From Candidatus Parcubacteria bacterium (GTDB taxonomy: Bacteria > Patescibacteriota > Minisyncoccia > Phycocordibacterales > Zambryskibacteraceae): a stretch of 51,374 bases of DNA. Below are positions 18,480 through 28,377 of this stretch, one piece after another; position 1 is the first letter of the stretch; the number at the start of each line of letters is the position of its first letter. The DNA lies in contig JAIFWP010000004.1 in the NCBI GenBank assembly GCA_019661785.1, positions 1 to 51,374 of the forward strand. The letters are read 5' to 3'. The notes under the pieces are model-generated. The model had not been told where the DNA came from, did no database searches, and saw only the letters and a program-made list of their open reading frames with translations. Position numbers and translations under genes: made by a program.

Positions 18480-19034
18480 TTACTCCAAGTTGGAGTGCCG
18501 TGCCCACATAGTCTCGTGAGTCTCCCCCATCTCTTCCATAAGCCTCAAGACTATGGCGTCGAAGAGTATGCCGAGGCTTTGTTCATTAAGGGTCGTCATC
18601 GGCTGGACCGATTTGAGGCCTTCTACTGCTTTGACCTTGGAGGGCGCAGAGACTTTGACGATGATGTCAGCGAGCTCGCCCATGCGCGACTGAGGATTGC
18701 CAGTGATGAGAGCTACACCAGCACCGTTCTTCTTGGCAATGTTCACTATCTGGTAGATAGTCTCGGTTTCGCCCGAGCCAGACGCGACAAACAAGAGGTC
18801 TCCGTGAGCGACAGAAGGCACCGTAGCATCGCCTACCATATGAGAGGCAAGACCCAAATGCCCTAAGCGCATCGCAAAACCCCTCACAGCCATGCCAACT
18901 CTGCCAGCTCCGACTGAAACGACCTTCTTTGCCTCAGTGATAGCGCTCAATAACTTATCGATTTCGCTATCATCGACCTTCGATAAGACTGTTCGTATCT
19001 CTTCGAGGATAGCTTCTACTTGTTTTTTGGCCAT
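18480..19034 (-). CDS. SIS-domain sugar-phosphate isomerase (HxlB-like)
   Basis: KKVVSVGAGRVGMAVRGFAMRLGHLGLASHMVGDATVPSVAHGDLLFVASGSGETETI. Confidence 0.85.
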   Translation of the reverse strand: MAKKQVEAILEEIRTVLSKVDDSEIDKLLSAITEAKKVVSVGAGRVGMAVRGFAMRLGHLGLASHMVGDATVPSVAHGDLLFVASGSGETETIYQIVNIAKKNGAGVALITGNPQSRMGELADIIVKVSAPSKVKAVEGLKSVQPMTTLNEQSLGILFDAIVLRLMEEMGETHETMWARHSNLE

Positions 19035-19511
19035 TTATTTGAAGAATTTATCCTTAATATGCAGACAAGCCTCGGCCACCGCTCCCTCTCCGGCCCTGTG
19101 AGTAGTCACGAAGCTCGCCTTTTCACGAGCTAGGTAGAAGGCGCTTGCCGGCGCGATGCTGTAGGCCACGTGAGCAAAGATGTCGACATCGTGCATGCCG
19201 TCTCCCATATATATAGTCTCAGTGAGATCGAAATTCTTCTTGAACCACTCAAGCCTCTCATCCTCGCTCACAAGGTCAAGCTTGAGCTTCATGTCTTCCG
19301 ACACACGCTTCTGTGTTATATCGAAGCCTCTTCTGTCAGCAGAGATGGCTTGGATGTTCATGAGTCCGCTCAGCATCTTAATGCCGTCGTTGTCATGAGG
19401 TCCAAAGACCTTGGCGAACTTCCCATCCTTCGTATACAAAAATTGTCCTGTAGTCAGGACTCCATCAACGTCTAAAATAAGATTCTTCACGTCTCGTTTT
19501 GGCTTGTCCAT
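19035..19511 (-). CDS. KdsC-like HAD phosphatase
   Basis: KNLILDVDGVLTTGQFLYTKDGKFAKVFGPHDNDGIKML...YMGDGMHDVDIF. Start MDKPKRDVKN at 19511; the track start at 19598 overlaps the divergent gene. Confidence 0.85.
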   Translation of the reverse strand: MDKPKRDVKNLILDVDGVLTTGQFLYTKDGKFAKVFGPHDNDGIKMLSGLMNIQAISADRRGFDITQKRVSEDMKLKLDLVSEDERLEWFKKNFDLTETIYMGDGMHDVDIFAHVAYSIAPASAFYLAREKASFVTTHRAGEGAVAEACLHIKDKFFK

Positions 19512-19539
19512 TTGTGCTACCATACCATAATACTGGCAT

Positions 19540-20826
19540 ATGCAAAGCCTAAGGAGTAAGTTCATATCACTCTTGCGCAGAGGGGAGCGCATTTTCAAGC
19601 TGGATATGACTTATATAGTCAAAGGCAGCTTCTGGACGACTTTGGCTTTCACCATAGGCACCGTAGCCTCTATTGCTACTGGCATAGCCTTCGGCAACTT
19701 ACTGCCGAAGGAGAGCTATGGTATATACAACTATCTGCTGTCTCTCGGAGCTACCCTCTCCTTCCTCACTCTCTCCGGCACAAGTACCGCAGTGATACGC
19801 GCTGTAGCCCGCGGGTATGAGAATGTCGTCCCGGCAGCGCTCCGCCTACAGCTCAAGTACAACCTCATAGCCATGAGTATGGTGCTCTGCGGCGCAGCTT
19901 ACTATGCTTATAAGGCCAATATGCTGTTTGCCGCGGCGCTCGCGATGCTTGCGTTCGCTTATCCCATCTCTCAAGCCTTCCATATACACTATCAAGTCCT
20001 CACAGGTAGAAAGCGCTTCGATCTCTTAACGAAGATTAGCTGCATCGTTACGCCAATCTCCATGTTCTCGACTTTGGCAGCCTTACTTCTTACGCATAAT
20101 GTGCTTATCCTTATAGCGACCTTCGCCTTTGTCTCTATAGTGTCGAACATCGCTGTATACAAATTCGTCACTAGGGATATCGACAAGTCCACTCCGGACC
20201 CAGAACAGATTAAGGAGATGCGCCGCACCTCCTTCCATCTTACAGGAGCCGGACTCATAGGCACTGCCGCGCAATATATAGACAAGATAGTGCTCTTCCA
20301 TGTCTCCGGCGCTGCGCCGCTCGCTATATACGCCTTCGCCTTGGCCGGACCGGACAGGCTGCAAAGCCTCGTGAAGAACTGGCTCAGCATCGCTCTGCCA
20401 AACTTGGCTCAGAGGACGCTGCCTGAGATACGCCAGGTCGTATATAAGCGCATAGGCTACTCCATGCTCATAGGCGCAGCCCTGTTCTTGGCTTACTTCA
20501 TTGCGGCTCCGTTCCTCTTCAAGCTCCTCTTGCCGCGCTACTTGGATGCGATCTTGTACTCTAGAGTGCAGGCGCTCAGCCTTATCATCATCCCCGCTTC
20601 TATATACATGGGAAGCGTCTTCTCTCAGCAGAATATGCTTCGAGCCACTTACGCCCAAAGCACGGGAAGCCAGGTTATCTACATACTGCTAGTACTCCTC
20701 TTCGGAGCTAAATGGCACATATGGGGTCTTATCGCCGCGTCGCTCCTGTCGACGACAATGAATGCCGTGTACAGCATCATCGTATGGGAAATAGAATCCC
20801 GCCGCCTAATCAAGAAGAATGCCTAA
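19540..20826 (+). CDS. Wzx/MATE-like polysaccharide flippase
   Basis: 428 aa, multiple TM helices; GSFWTTLAFTIGTVASIATGIAFGNLLPKESYGIYNYLLS. Confidence 0.85.
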   Translation: MQSLRSKFISLLRRGERIFKLDMTYIVKGSFWTTLAFTIGTVASIATGIAFGNLLPKESYGIYNYLLSLGATLSFLTLSGTSTAVIRAVARGYENVVPAALRLQLKYNLIAMSMVLCGAAYYAYKANMLFAAALAMLAFAYPISQAFHIHYQVLTGRKRFDLLTKISCIVTPISMFSTLAALLLTHNVLILIATFAFVSIVSNIAVYKFVTRDIDKSTPDPEQIKEMRRTSFHLTGAGLIGTAAQYIDKIVLFHVSGAAPLAIYAFALAGPDRLQSLVKNWLSIALPNLAQRTLPEIRQVVYKRIGYSMLIGAALFLAYFIAAPFLFKLLLPRYLDAILYSRVQALSLIIIPASIYMGSVFSQQNMLRATYAQSTGSQVIYILLVLLFGAKWHIWGLIAASLLSTTMNAVYSIIVWEIESRRLIKKNA

Positions 20827-21469
20827 ACAGCGCACGTCGCTCTCCATCTCGGTGAGAAGACATTTCGTAGACCAATTCTTTTTCTCCCACTCGAGCCTTT
20901 TCAAGAGCGGAGTAGAGGTGATAGACATCGGGGGCAAAAAGGTGGGCAAACGCGGACTCTTCGATATCGGCAAACTCAGTGCGCACGTGACTTATGTAAA
21001 TATCGAAGAGAAGGATGCGCCAGACATCATTGCTGATGCCTCAAGCATCCCTGTGGCTGACAGCTCGTATGACATCGCTCTAGCTGGCGAACTCATGGAA
21101 CATGTGCCAAATCCAAGCCTTGTCCTTAAAGAAGCCTATCGTTTGCTAAAGCCCGGAGGCAAACTCCTTATCACGGTGCCTTTCCTCTACCCTGTGCACG
21201 CAGACCCTTTCGACTACGGACGATATACGGACTACTACTGGCAGAGAGCATCCGATTCCACAGGCTTCAAGAGCATACATATAGAGCGCCAAGGAGCCGT
21301 ATTCGCTGTAGCGGCCCTTATGGTCCAGCACATCTTCAGAGCCAAGCAAAAGTCTTGGAGTCCTATACAGAACACTCTTGTGAAGTTCTTCATGTGGCTC
21401 GACAGCAAGACTGCATCCCCTCTCCTTAAGGCCTGGACAACCGGCTACGGTATAATACTGACCAAATGA
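20819..21469 (+). CDS. Class I SAM-dependent methyltransferase
   Basis: VIDIGGKK...ADASSIPVADSSYDIALAGELMEHVPNPSLVLKEAYRLLKPGGKLLITVPF. Confidence 0.85.
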   Translation: MPKQRTSLSISVRRHFVDQFFFSHSSLFKSGVEVIDIGGKKVGKRGLFDIGKLSAHVTYVNIEEKDAPDIIADASSIPVADSSYDIALAGELMEHVPNPSLVLKEAYRLLKPGGKLLITVPFLYPVHADPFDYGRYTDYYWQRASDSTGFKSIHIERQGAVFAVAALMVQHIFRAKQKSWSPIQNTLVKFFMWLDSKTASPLLKAWTTGYGIILTK

Positions 21470-23226
21470 AGATATTAGGGATATCACTTGGACACGACTC
21501 GAACTTTGCCTTGGTCGAAGACGGTAAGATTGTAGCCATGATGGAGGCCGAACGCTTCTTCCGGCAGAAGCGCTACAAGCTCTCGGCAGAGAGGCTCGAA
21601 GCAGGCAAATTCATAAGCACTTACCAGTATGTCGACATAGAAGACCTCAAGCGCTTCCTTGATATGGTGAAGGGCGAGTGGGGTAAGGATTTTGACGCGG
21701 TGGCCGTGCAGAACCAAGGACGCAAGCAGGAATTCGACAATCTCCTCACCGTCTTGAAGGATAAAGGTTTTGTCTGGAAGTATGCTCACCATATAAACCA
21801 TCACCTCTCGCACGCCGCTCTCTCTTACTTCACCTCCCCCTTCAGCGAATCCTTAGTGCTCTCATACGATGGCATAGGGAACGACGGCAGGACAGTCTTC
21901 TTCCATGGACATGGCAATAAACTCGATTATTTATCGAATATCCCTATCGCCTTTGGCCAGAGTTACAACAACTTGGGATATATCCTTGGTATCAAACCAG
22001 AGATTGATGGCAGTACGGCAGGTAAGCTCATGGGCCTCACCTCATATGGCGCAGTGCGCGAGTCTTGGGTATCGCAAATACGTAAATATGTTTTAAATTA
22101 CAGGAAGCTATCATCACTCGACCTTGAGGAGCTCCAGCAAGCCGGCAAAGGAGCTCAGTTCAATGCTCTATATCTTGAAGACATCCCCGAGCTCGCCAAA
22201 TACCGCACCCTGCGAGCTACGCCCAAGAACTTCAAAGACAAGCTGAAGCTCTTCTTAGGCCTCTTGCCACGCTATGACTTGCTTCTCCCTGGTCCCAAGG
22301 ACAAGGACTCCCAGGATTTAGCCGCTACTCTCCAGCAGGTCTGGACCGAGGAAGTGATGAACCTTATACGAGGACACAAGAGCAACTTCAAGAACCTCTG
22401 CGTCGTCGGCGGCTGCGCGCTAAATGGCACAACAAACTATGTGATAGAGAAGAGTCGCCTCTTTGAGCGAGCTCATTTCATACCGAACCCTTCTGACTGC
22501 GGGCTCTCCGGTGGCGCAGCTCTCTACGCTTACTACGCTCTGCATGGGCATGAGTTCAAGGGCCGAGAGGAGTACTACTCCCCTTACCTCGGCTCTCTGC
22601 CGTACGACATGTCGAGGCTCGACACATTGCGCCAAGCCTATCCGCACAAAGAAGTAGCTCCTGAAAAGATGCCCGAGACTCTGGCCAAGCTCGTATCGCG
22701 AGACCTTATCATCGGCTACATAAATGGCAGGTACGAAGTGGGCCCGCGTGCGCTCGGCAATCGCTCTATCTTCTGCAATCCCTTGAACAAAGACATGCGC
22801 GAGATACTTAACGACAAGGTCAAGCACAGAGAGTGGTACCGTCCCTTCGCTCCCATGGTCACCGAGGAAGACTCGAAGAAATACTTCACGAACGAGGCTC
22901 CGGTCCCCTATATGTCTGTCATCTGTTATACGCGAGAGGAGTATCGCGACAAGCTCCCTTCTATTACCCACGTCGACGGCAGCGCAAGGATACAAACCAT
23001 AAATCCTGGCCAAAACCCTCTTATATACAAAGCCTTGAAGGAGTTCGAGCAATTAAGCGGCATGCCCATCTTCCTCAACACCTCATACAACCCGGCTGGC
23101 GAACCGATACTCAACTTCGTAGAAGCCGGGGTTAAGATGCTCGACGACACAGATATGGACTTGGTTATTGTCGGCAATACTGTATTCTCTACTCATGCTA
23201 AGAGCTCTCTTCTCGAAACCCTATAG
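21466..23226 (+). CDS. NodU/CmcH-family carbamoyltransferase
   Basis: 586 aa; ILGISLGHDSNFALVEDGKIV, HHLSHAALSYFTSPF, GGCALNGTTNYVI, EVGPRALGNRSIFCNP. Confidence 0.92.
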   Translation: MKILGISLGHDSNFALVEDGKIVAMMEAERFFRQKRYKLSAERLEAGKFISTYQYVDIEDLKRFLDMVKGEWGKDFDAVAVQNQGRKQEFDNLLTVLKDKGFVWKYAHHINHHLSHAALSYFTSPFSESLVLSYDGIGNDGRTVFFHGHGNKLDYLSNIPIAFGQSYNNLGYILGIKPEIDGSTAGKLMGLTSYGAVRESWVSQIRKYVLNYRKLSSLDLEELQQAGKGAQFNALYLEDIPELAKYRTLRATPKNFKDKLKLFLGLLPRYDLLLPGPKDKDSQDLAATLQQVWTEEVMNLIRGHKSNFKNLCVVGGCALNGTTNYVIEKSRLFERAHFIPNPSDCGLSGGAALYAYYALHGHEFKGREEYYSPYLGSLPYDMSRLDTLRQAYPHKEVAPEKMPETLAKLVSRDLIIGYINGRYEVGPRALGNRSIFCNPLNKDMREILNDKVKHREWYRPFAPMVTEEDSKKYFTNEAPVPYMSVICYTREEYRDKLPSITHVDGSARIQTINPGQNPLIYKALKEFEQLSGMPIFLNTSYNPAGEPILNFVEAGVKMLDDTDMDLVIVGNTVFSTHAKSSLLETL

Positions 23227-24235
23227 CCGACTCTTCATCGTCGGCGACAACGCCGGCTGGGTCATCGACGACGAGGCTCGCGCCCTCCTCTCTACAGCAA
23301 GCGAACTCAGCATCCCGGCCGAGCAGGTCAAGCATGTCAGGTGGAATCTCCCTCGAGCCGTGCACTATATGTCACAGTTTAGCCTCATCGATGAGTCCAT
23401 ATACAAAAACAAACATCGCATCTCGGTAGACTACTTCCACGGCAAACCAGACCAGCAGGAAAGCTTCAGGCTATGCTTTGAAGCTATAAGAAAGCATCAT
23501 GGCAACATAGCAAGAGTCAGAGTCTCGACTAAAGAGATGGGAGAGCTCATAAAGACGACTGGCATCGACCCAAAGAAGGTCATGCGCATACCAATAGCCG
23601 TGGATACAGAACTCTTCACGCCCGTCACAGCGAAGAAAAGAGCTCATGCGCGCGCAAGACTCGGTATATCAGAGAGTGCTGTAGTAGTCGGCTCCTTCCA
23701 GAAGGATGGCAACGGCTGGGACGAGGGCAATGAGCCCAAGCTCATCAAAGGCCCCGACATCTTCCTTAAGGCTGTCGGTGAATTAAAGCAGAGCATACCC
23801 AATTTACACATCCTTCTCTCCGGTCCTGCGCGCGGATATGTCAAAAACGGCTTGGATAAACTTTCTATTCCCTACCACCACGAGTATCTCAAGGACCCCA
23901 ATGACGTCGCAGAACTCTACGATGCCCTGGACCTATACATTATCGCCTCGCGCGAGGAGGGCGGCCCCAAGGCCTGTCTCGACTCTATGGCCAAGGGCAT
24001 CCCTCTCGTTACTACCAAAGTCGGACAATGTGCAGACCTTGTAGTGCATGGCAAGAACGGCATGATGACCCCTATTGAAGATACCCATGCCTTAGCCGCC
24101 TCTGCGCTCGAAGTGCTTGGCAATGACGCTCTCAGAAACTCTCTAAGGGAGAATGGTATTCTCACTGCCTTAGAGAACAACCACGAGTCTCAACTCCCGC
24201 TCTGGAAAGAATATTTAACTGCTCTCGTCGACTAA
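23195..24235 (+). CDS. Glycosyltransferase family 4
   Basis: GPDIFLKAVGEL..LHILLSGPARGY...YIIASREEGGPKACLDSMAKGIPLVTTKVGQCADLV. ATG 23195 chosen over the TTG at 23168. Confidence 0.85.
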   Translation: MLRALFSKPYSRLFIVGDNAGWVIDDEARALLSTASELSIPAEQVKHVRWNLPRAVHYMSQFSLIDESIYKNKHRISVDYFHGKPDQQESFRLCFEAIRKHHGNIARVRVSTKEMGELIKTTGIDPKKVMRIPIAVDTELFTPVTAKKRAHARARLGISESAVVVGSFQKDGNGWDEGNEPKLIKGPDIFLKAVGELKQSIPNLHILLSGPARGYVKNGLDKLSIPYHHEYLKDPNDVAELYDALDLYIIASREEGGPKACLDSMAKGIPLVTTKVGQCADLVVHGKNGMMTPIEDTHALAASALEVLGNDALRNSLRENGILTALENNHESQLPLWKEYLTALVD

Positions 24236-24236
24236 T

Positions 24237-25010
24237 ATGAACCGTACTTGGACTGCGCTCAAGAGATCTGTATATATCTTCTTCTACTCGCTCACATTCA
24301 TACCGTTCTTGGTTTGGCTTAGGTTCTGGTTCACTTTTGAGAATGAGACACCGATATCGCTCGATGGCCTCCGAGTATATATGAGGACCGGGAGCATGAG
24401 GTCAAAAATCGTGGACTTATACATGGCTGTGGGCGACATACTTTGGAGACAGTACGAGCAGCCTGACTACAAGCTAAGCAAGGACGCTGTCGTACTCGAA
24501 ATCGGCAGCCACATAGGCTCCTTCGCCCTCCTCGCGAGCATAGAGGCCGGACGCGTTATAACCTTTGAGCCCGATAAAAGGAACTTCGACATCTTAAAGA
24601 AAAATATCGAGGCCAACGGTGCAACGAACATCACAGCAGTAAACAAGGCTGTGTCCGACACCACAGGCAAAATCCTTCTCTATAAAGATGAGCGCAACAG
24701 TGCGGCTCATAGCATTGTCACAGGCAAGGGCGTGGCGGAAGAAGTCGAAAGCCTCTCTCTCAATGATATGTTCGATAACTTCGGCATAGAGACTTGCCAC
24801 TTCATGAAGTTAGACTGCGAGGGCGCTGAATTCGCCATCCTTAGAGGAACGAGTCTCGAGACGCTCCGCAAGATAAAACGCATCTCTATGGAATACCACG
24901 AGGGTTACGCTCTAGAAGATTTACTCGACATCTTAACCAACTCTGGTTTTGAGATAACAAAGAATGAGCCCGATACTGCTTACCAGGGCCAAATATGGGC
25001 CAAGCGGTAA
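24237..25010 (+). CDS. FkbM family methyltransferase
   Basis: VVLEIGSHIGSFALLASIEAGRVITFEPDKRNFDILKKNIEANG...LKLDCEGAEFAIL. Confidence 0.9.
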   Translation: MNRTWTALKRSVYIFFYSLTFIPFLVWLRFWFTFENETPISLDGLRVYMRTGSMRSKIVDLYMAVGDILWRQYEQPDYKLSKDAVVLEIGSHIGSFALLASIEAGRVITFEPDKRNFDILKKNIEANGATNITAVNKAVSDTTGKILLYKDERNSAAHSIVTGKGVAEEVESLSLNDMFDNFGIETCHFMKLDCEGAEFAILRGTSLETLRKIKRISMEYHEGYALEDLLDILTNSGFEITKNEPDTAYQGQIWAKR

Positions 25011-26102
25011 CTACTTTCTAAAGAGTCTCTTGTAAGCAAAGAAGCTCCATACGGCAATGATAGCGCTCGCGCAAGCCTGAGCTAGGACGTAGTGCATGCG
25101 CAAACGCTCCACCAAGATATACAAAATGGCATCGTTGGCTGCCAGATTCAATAGGCCAACAAGCAGATATGTAAAAACTTGTCCGGGCAAGCGCTCGCGT
25201 GATGCGTCAGCGAAGGCCCAGAACTTCTGCAAGTAGAAGCTCACCCCCAAAGCAATCATGAAAGATGCTGTGGCCGAGAGGATATACCAAAAGCCAAATA
25301 CAGAGGTGAGGATATATAGCAGCAAGATGTTTGTGCCCGCGCCTATAGCCCCAGCCACTAGGAAGAAAGCCACAGCCCTGCCCCTCTCGGGAGTATTAAA
25401 TCTGGCTATGTCATAGAGAGCCGAGACGCCATCCTGCCACTTAACCTTCTTGCCCTCAAGAACTGAGCGCCCATAATAAGAGATTGGGACTTCGACTATG
25501 CGGAATTTCTTTATGCGGGCAGTCATCTCCGGCTCGATACTGAATCCCTGTGAGACGAGTTCCATCTTGATGGCATCAACTACAGGACGGCTGAACATCT
25601 TGTAGCAAGTCTCCATGTCCTCTATGCGTAGGCCAGTGAAGAGGTTCGACCAAAAAGTAAGGAGCCGGTTTGCCATCTTGCTAATGGACCTCATGCCAGA
25701 GGGTCTGCCGGCGTGAAGGAAGCGCGAACCATAGACCACGTCCGCCTTGCCGTCGAGTATGGGAGCTAAGAGCTTGGCATAATCGTTCGGGTCATACTCC
25801 AAGTCCGCGTCTTGGATTATGACGAAGTCCCCCTTGGCCGCTCTAAGACCATCGATGACAGATGCGCCCTTGCCCCTGTTCCTCTCATGCTGGATGATGA
25901 CATGTCTCGATGGCAAGTACTTAATGATGTCTAAAGTGCGGTCCGTAGAGCCGTCATCAACCACGATAATCTCTCGGCTTATGTTCGCTGGGAGGGGGGC
26001 CCTCTCTACCCTATCTAAGAGCTCTTTTAGAGTTTTCTCTTCGTTGTATGTAGGGACAATAATAGAGAGAAGAAGGTCTTTTTCGGGCCGTCCGGATTTC
26101 AT
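25011..26102 (-). CDS. GT2 (DPM1-like) fused to GtrA-like membrane domain
   Basis: LSIIVPTYNEEKTLKELLDR..VVDDGSTDRT..DADLEYDPNDY; C-term four-TM GtrA-like domain. Confidence 0.88.
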   Translation of the reverse strand: MKSGRPEKDLLLSIIVPTYNEEKTLKELLDRVERAPLPANISREIIVVDDGSTDRTLDIIKYLPSRHVIIQHERNRGKGASVIDGLRAAKGDFVIIQDADLEYDPNDYAKLLAPILDGKADVVYGSRFLHAGRPSGMRSISKMANRLLTFWSNLFTGLRIEDMETCYKMFSRPVVDAIKMELVSQGFSIEPEMTARIKKFRIVEVPISYYGRSVLEGKKVKWQDGVSALYDIARFNTPERGRAVAFFLVAGAIGAGTNILLLYILTSVFGFWYILSATASFMIALGVSFYLQKFWAFADASRERLPGQVFTYLLVGLLNLAANDAILYILVERLRMHYVLAQACASAIIAVWSFFAYKRLFRK

Positions 26103-26111
26103 ATATCATGC

Positions 26112-26118
26112 TAGTATA
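26112..26118. promoter_or_regulatory. Overlapping divergent -10 boxes (TAGTAT +, TATACT -)
   Basis: Shared TAGTATA lies in the 25-bp gap between start codons 26102(-) and 26128(+); each -10 is 10 nt from its start. Confidence 0.45.
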
Positions 26119-26127
26119 CGCTATAAC

Positions 26128-27405
26128 ATGAGCCGGATTAAATCCCTGTGGCACACCTTGCCAGAGCGTCCATATATGGTCATAGCCGGGATAATCGTGA
26201 GCATTTTCCTCATCTCGGTCAACATGGCCTGGCTCAACCCTGACTCAGCCTACGTGATAAAAACAAACCCGAGGATACCGATACTCTGGCAGTACAACGG
26301 CGACGCCGCGGTCGAATTCCTCTCTGCGGCCTACTTCCCAGAATACTTCCGAGTCGACAAGACTCGCACCAATAGGCCGGGCTACCCCGTCATAGCCAAA
26401 GCTCTCGGTGAAGTCTATGGACTCATCGCTCTGCCCATACACAAACTGAATCCTTTGCAAAAAGGCATCCTCGGCTATATGACCATGAAGCTCCTCGTCT
26501 ACTTCTTTGCCGCTGCGGGCTTATACCAAATAGTCAGGCGCTGGGCCTCCAAGAACGTGGCTCTCCTCTCGGTGGTCCTTACTTTCTTCCATCCTTTCGC
26601 CGTGCGCTACAGCGGGACCTTCCACACTTCGGAACTCCAGTTTATTACTCCGATATTCTTCGTCTGGCTCTGGCTTAAGCTCGGCGACAGTTACTCGCAC
26701 AAGAAGAACATCTTCTTCTCTCTCCTCGCCGGCTTTATGATGCTCGTAAAGCAAAACTACGCTCCATATCTCGCCATCCTCCTGTATAGCTTCTTCGTCA
26801 AAAGGAAATACAAGGAATCAGTGCTGAGCTTTATCGCGCACCTCGTGCCGCTCGCAATATGGCTCCTAGCTTTGAAGTTCCTACACCTCCCCTACTACAA
26901 CCACGAAGCCGCGACAAACGGCGACGGCATCTGGATACTGCAGTTGTTTGTGAAGAATCCGCTCGAGGTACTTGGAGTTTTGTTCTCAACGACTAAGGAC
27001 TGGCTCGCTATGATAGCGGGGTACTTCACCATCTTCGCCTTCCTCGCTCCTCTCGCCTTCTCCATACCAGAGCTGCGAAACACATTCACCAAGGAGCTGC
27101 AAGCCTTCCTCTTCATTCTTATGGGCGCTAATTGGCTCCAGTTCTTGGCTGCTAAGAGCCTTGCTCCATACCTCACTTCAGACTTGGCAATATTTATTTT
27201 CCCCCTATCCGCATACCTCATATACGCCTTCATTGAGCGCCGCAACCTTAAAAGATTCATCCCCGTCTTTGCTGGCCTATATCTCCTTGTAGGACTCATA
27301 AGCATCATCCATTTCCCATGGGTACACCCGTTTAACCAGCAGGGCATAACGAACCCCGACCGCGTAAAGCTCCTAGAAGAAGGTAGATTGGTGCCTAGGC
27401 AATAA
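26128..27405 (+). CDS. Polytopic membrane protein, possibly GT-C-like
   Basis: MSRIKSLWHTLPERPYMVIAGIIVSIFLISVNMAWLNPDSAYVI... many TM helices. The ORF-track start at 25819 overlaps the divergent GT2 gene. Confidence 0.75.
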   Translation: MSRIKSLWHTLPERPYMVIAGIIVSIFLISVNMAWLNPDSAYVIKTNPRIPILWQYNGDAAVEFLSAAYFPEYFRVDKTRTNRPGYPVIAKALGEVYGLIALPIHKLNPLQKGILGYMTMKLLVYFFAAAGLYQIVRRWASKNVALLSVVLTFFHPFAVRYSGTFHTSELQFITPIFFVWLWLKLGDSYSHKKNIFFSLLAGFMMLVKQNYAPYLAILLYSFFVKRKYKESVLSFIAHLVPLAIWLLALKFLHLPYYNHEAATNGDGIWILQLFVKNPLEVLGVLFSTTKDWLAMIAGYFTIFAFLAPLAFSIPELRNTFTKELQAFLFILMGANWLQFLAAKSLAPYLTSDLAIFIFPLSAYLIYAFIERRNLKRFIPVFAGLYLLVGLISIIHFPWVHPFNQQGITNPDRVKLLEEGRLVPRQ

Positions 27406-27409
27406 GAGG

Positions 27410-27415
27410 TATAAT
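27410..27415 (+). promoter_or_regulatory. -10 box TATAAT, 6 nt before ATG 27422
   Basis: TATAAT-GCCTGT-ATG. Confidence 0.6.
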
Positions 27416-27421
27416 GCCTGT

Positions 27422-28375
27422 ATGGATATCTTAAAAGGGCTCAAACGCTTGGTAAATGGGCCGGAAATCTCTATCTTTCATAAGTTCCAGAAGCCCCCTT
27501 ATGGCGGCGGGAACCAGTTCCTCATGGCTCTGACCAAAGAGATTAAAAGCCGCGGTGTCGACATTGGCCAGAATGCCATAGGTCCGAGTACGAAGTCTGT
27601 CCTCTTCAACTCCTTCGAATTCGACAAGAACGACCTCGCCAGAGGCCGAGAGAGGTTCCACCCGCGCATGATACAGCGCCTCGCCGGACCCATAGGCACT
27701 TACCGCGGCACTGACGACAAAGTAGACCGCGAGATATGGGCCTGGAACGAGCAGTTCGCCGACGCAACGATATTCATCTCCGACTATTCGTATAAAAAGT
27801 ATCTTGAGCTCGGTCTTGTATACAAAGAGCCCCGCACTATATTGAATGCCTGCGACCCCGACATCTTCAACAGGCACGGACGCTCCGCTCCTCCAGACGG
27901 CTCGCGCAAGGTGCGCCTCATAGCCACAGCTTGGTCCGACAATGTGAAGAAGGGCGGCCCTCTCCTCTCATGGCTCGATGCGCATCTCGACCACTCCAAA
28001 TACGAGCTCACCTTCGTTGGGCGCACTAAGGCCGAGTTCAAGGGGGCCAAGGTTATAGAACCTGTACCCTCAGAGAAGCTCGCCGAAATACTCAAGCAAA
28101 ATGACATCTACATCGCTCCGAGCCAAGACGACCCATGCTCGAACGCTCTTGTCGAAGCCCTAACCTGCGGCTTGCCAGCCGTGTTCCTTAAGTCTGGCGG
28201 CCATCCCGAGCTAGTCAAAGAAGGAGGTGAAGCCTTCACCGGAGAAAATGACGTGCTCGAAGCCATCGACAAGGTAGCGGCAAACTATGCGAGATACCAA
28301 GGTCTCATATCCAACCCGACCATGCGCGAGACTGCGGATAAGTATCTCGAAGTCTTCTTGCCCAAGCGAACATAG
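27422..28375 (+). CDS. Glycosyltransferase family 4
   Basis: QKPPYGGGNQFLMAL..YIAPSQDDPCSNALVEALTCGLPAVFLKSGGHPELV. Confidence 0.88.
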   Translation: MDILKGLKRLVNGPEISIFHKFQKPPYGGGNQFLMALTKEIKSRGVDIGQNAIGPSTKSVLFNSFEFDKNDLARGRERFHPRMIQRLAGPIGTYRGTDDKVDREIWAWNEQFADATIFISDYSYKKYLELGLVYKEPRTILNACDPDIFNRHGRSAPPDGSRKVRLIATAWSDNVKKGGPLLSWLDAHLDHSKYELTFVGRTKAEFKGAKVIEPVPSEKLAEILKQNDIYIAPSQDDPCSNALVEALTCGLPAVFLKSGGHPELVKEGGEAFTGENDVLEAIDKVAANYARYQGLISNPTMRETADKYLEVFLPKRT

Positions 28376-28377
28376 AG

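Noticed and set aside
22420-23052. 210-aa minus ORF opposite NodU
   Set aside because: Antisense to a confident carbamoyltransferase; no family resemblance.
25819-26127. N-terminal extension of the 528-aa plus ORF
   Set aside because: Overlaps the divergent GT2 gene; ATG 26128 with an adjacent -10 gives a natural membrane-protein N-terminus.
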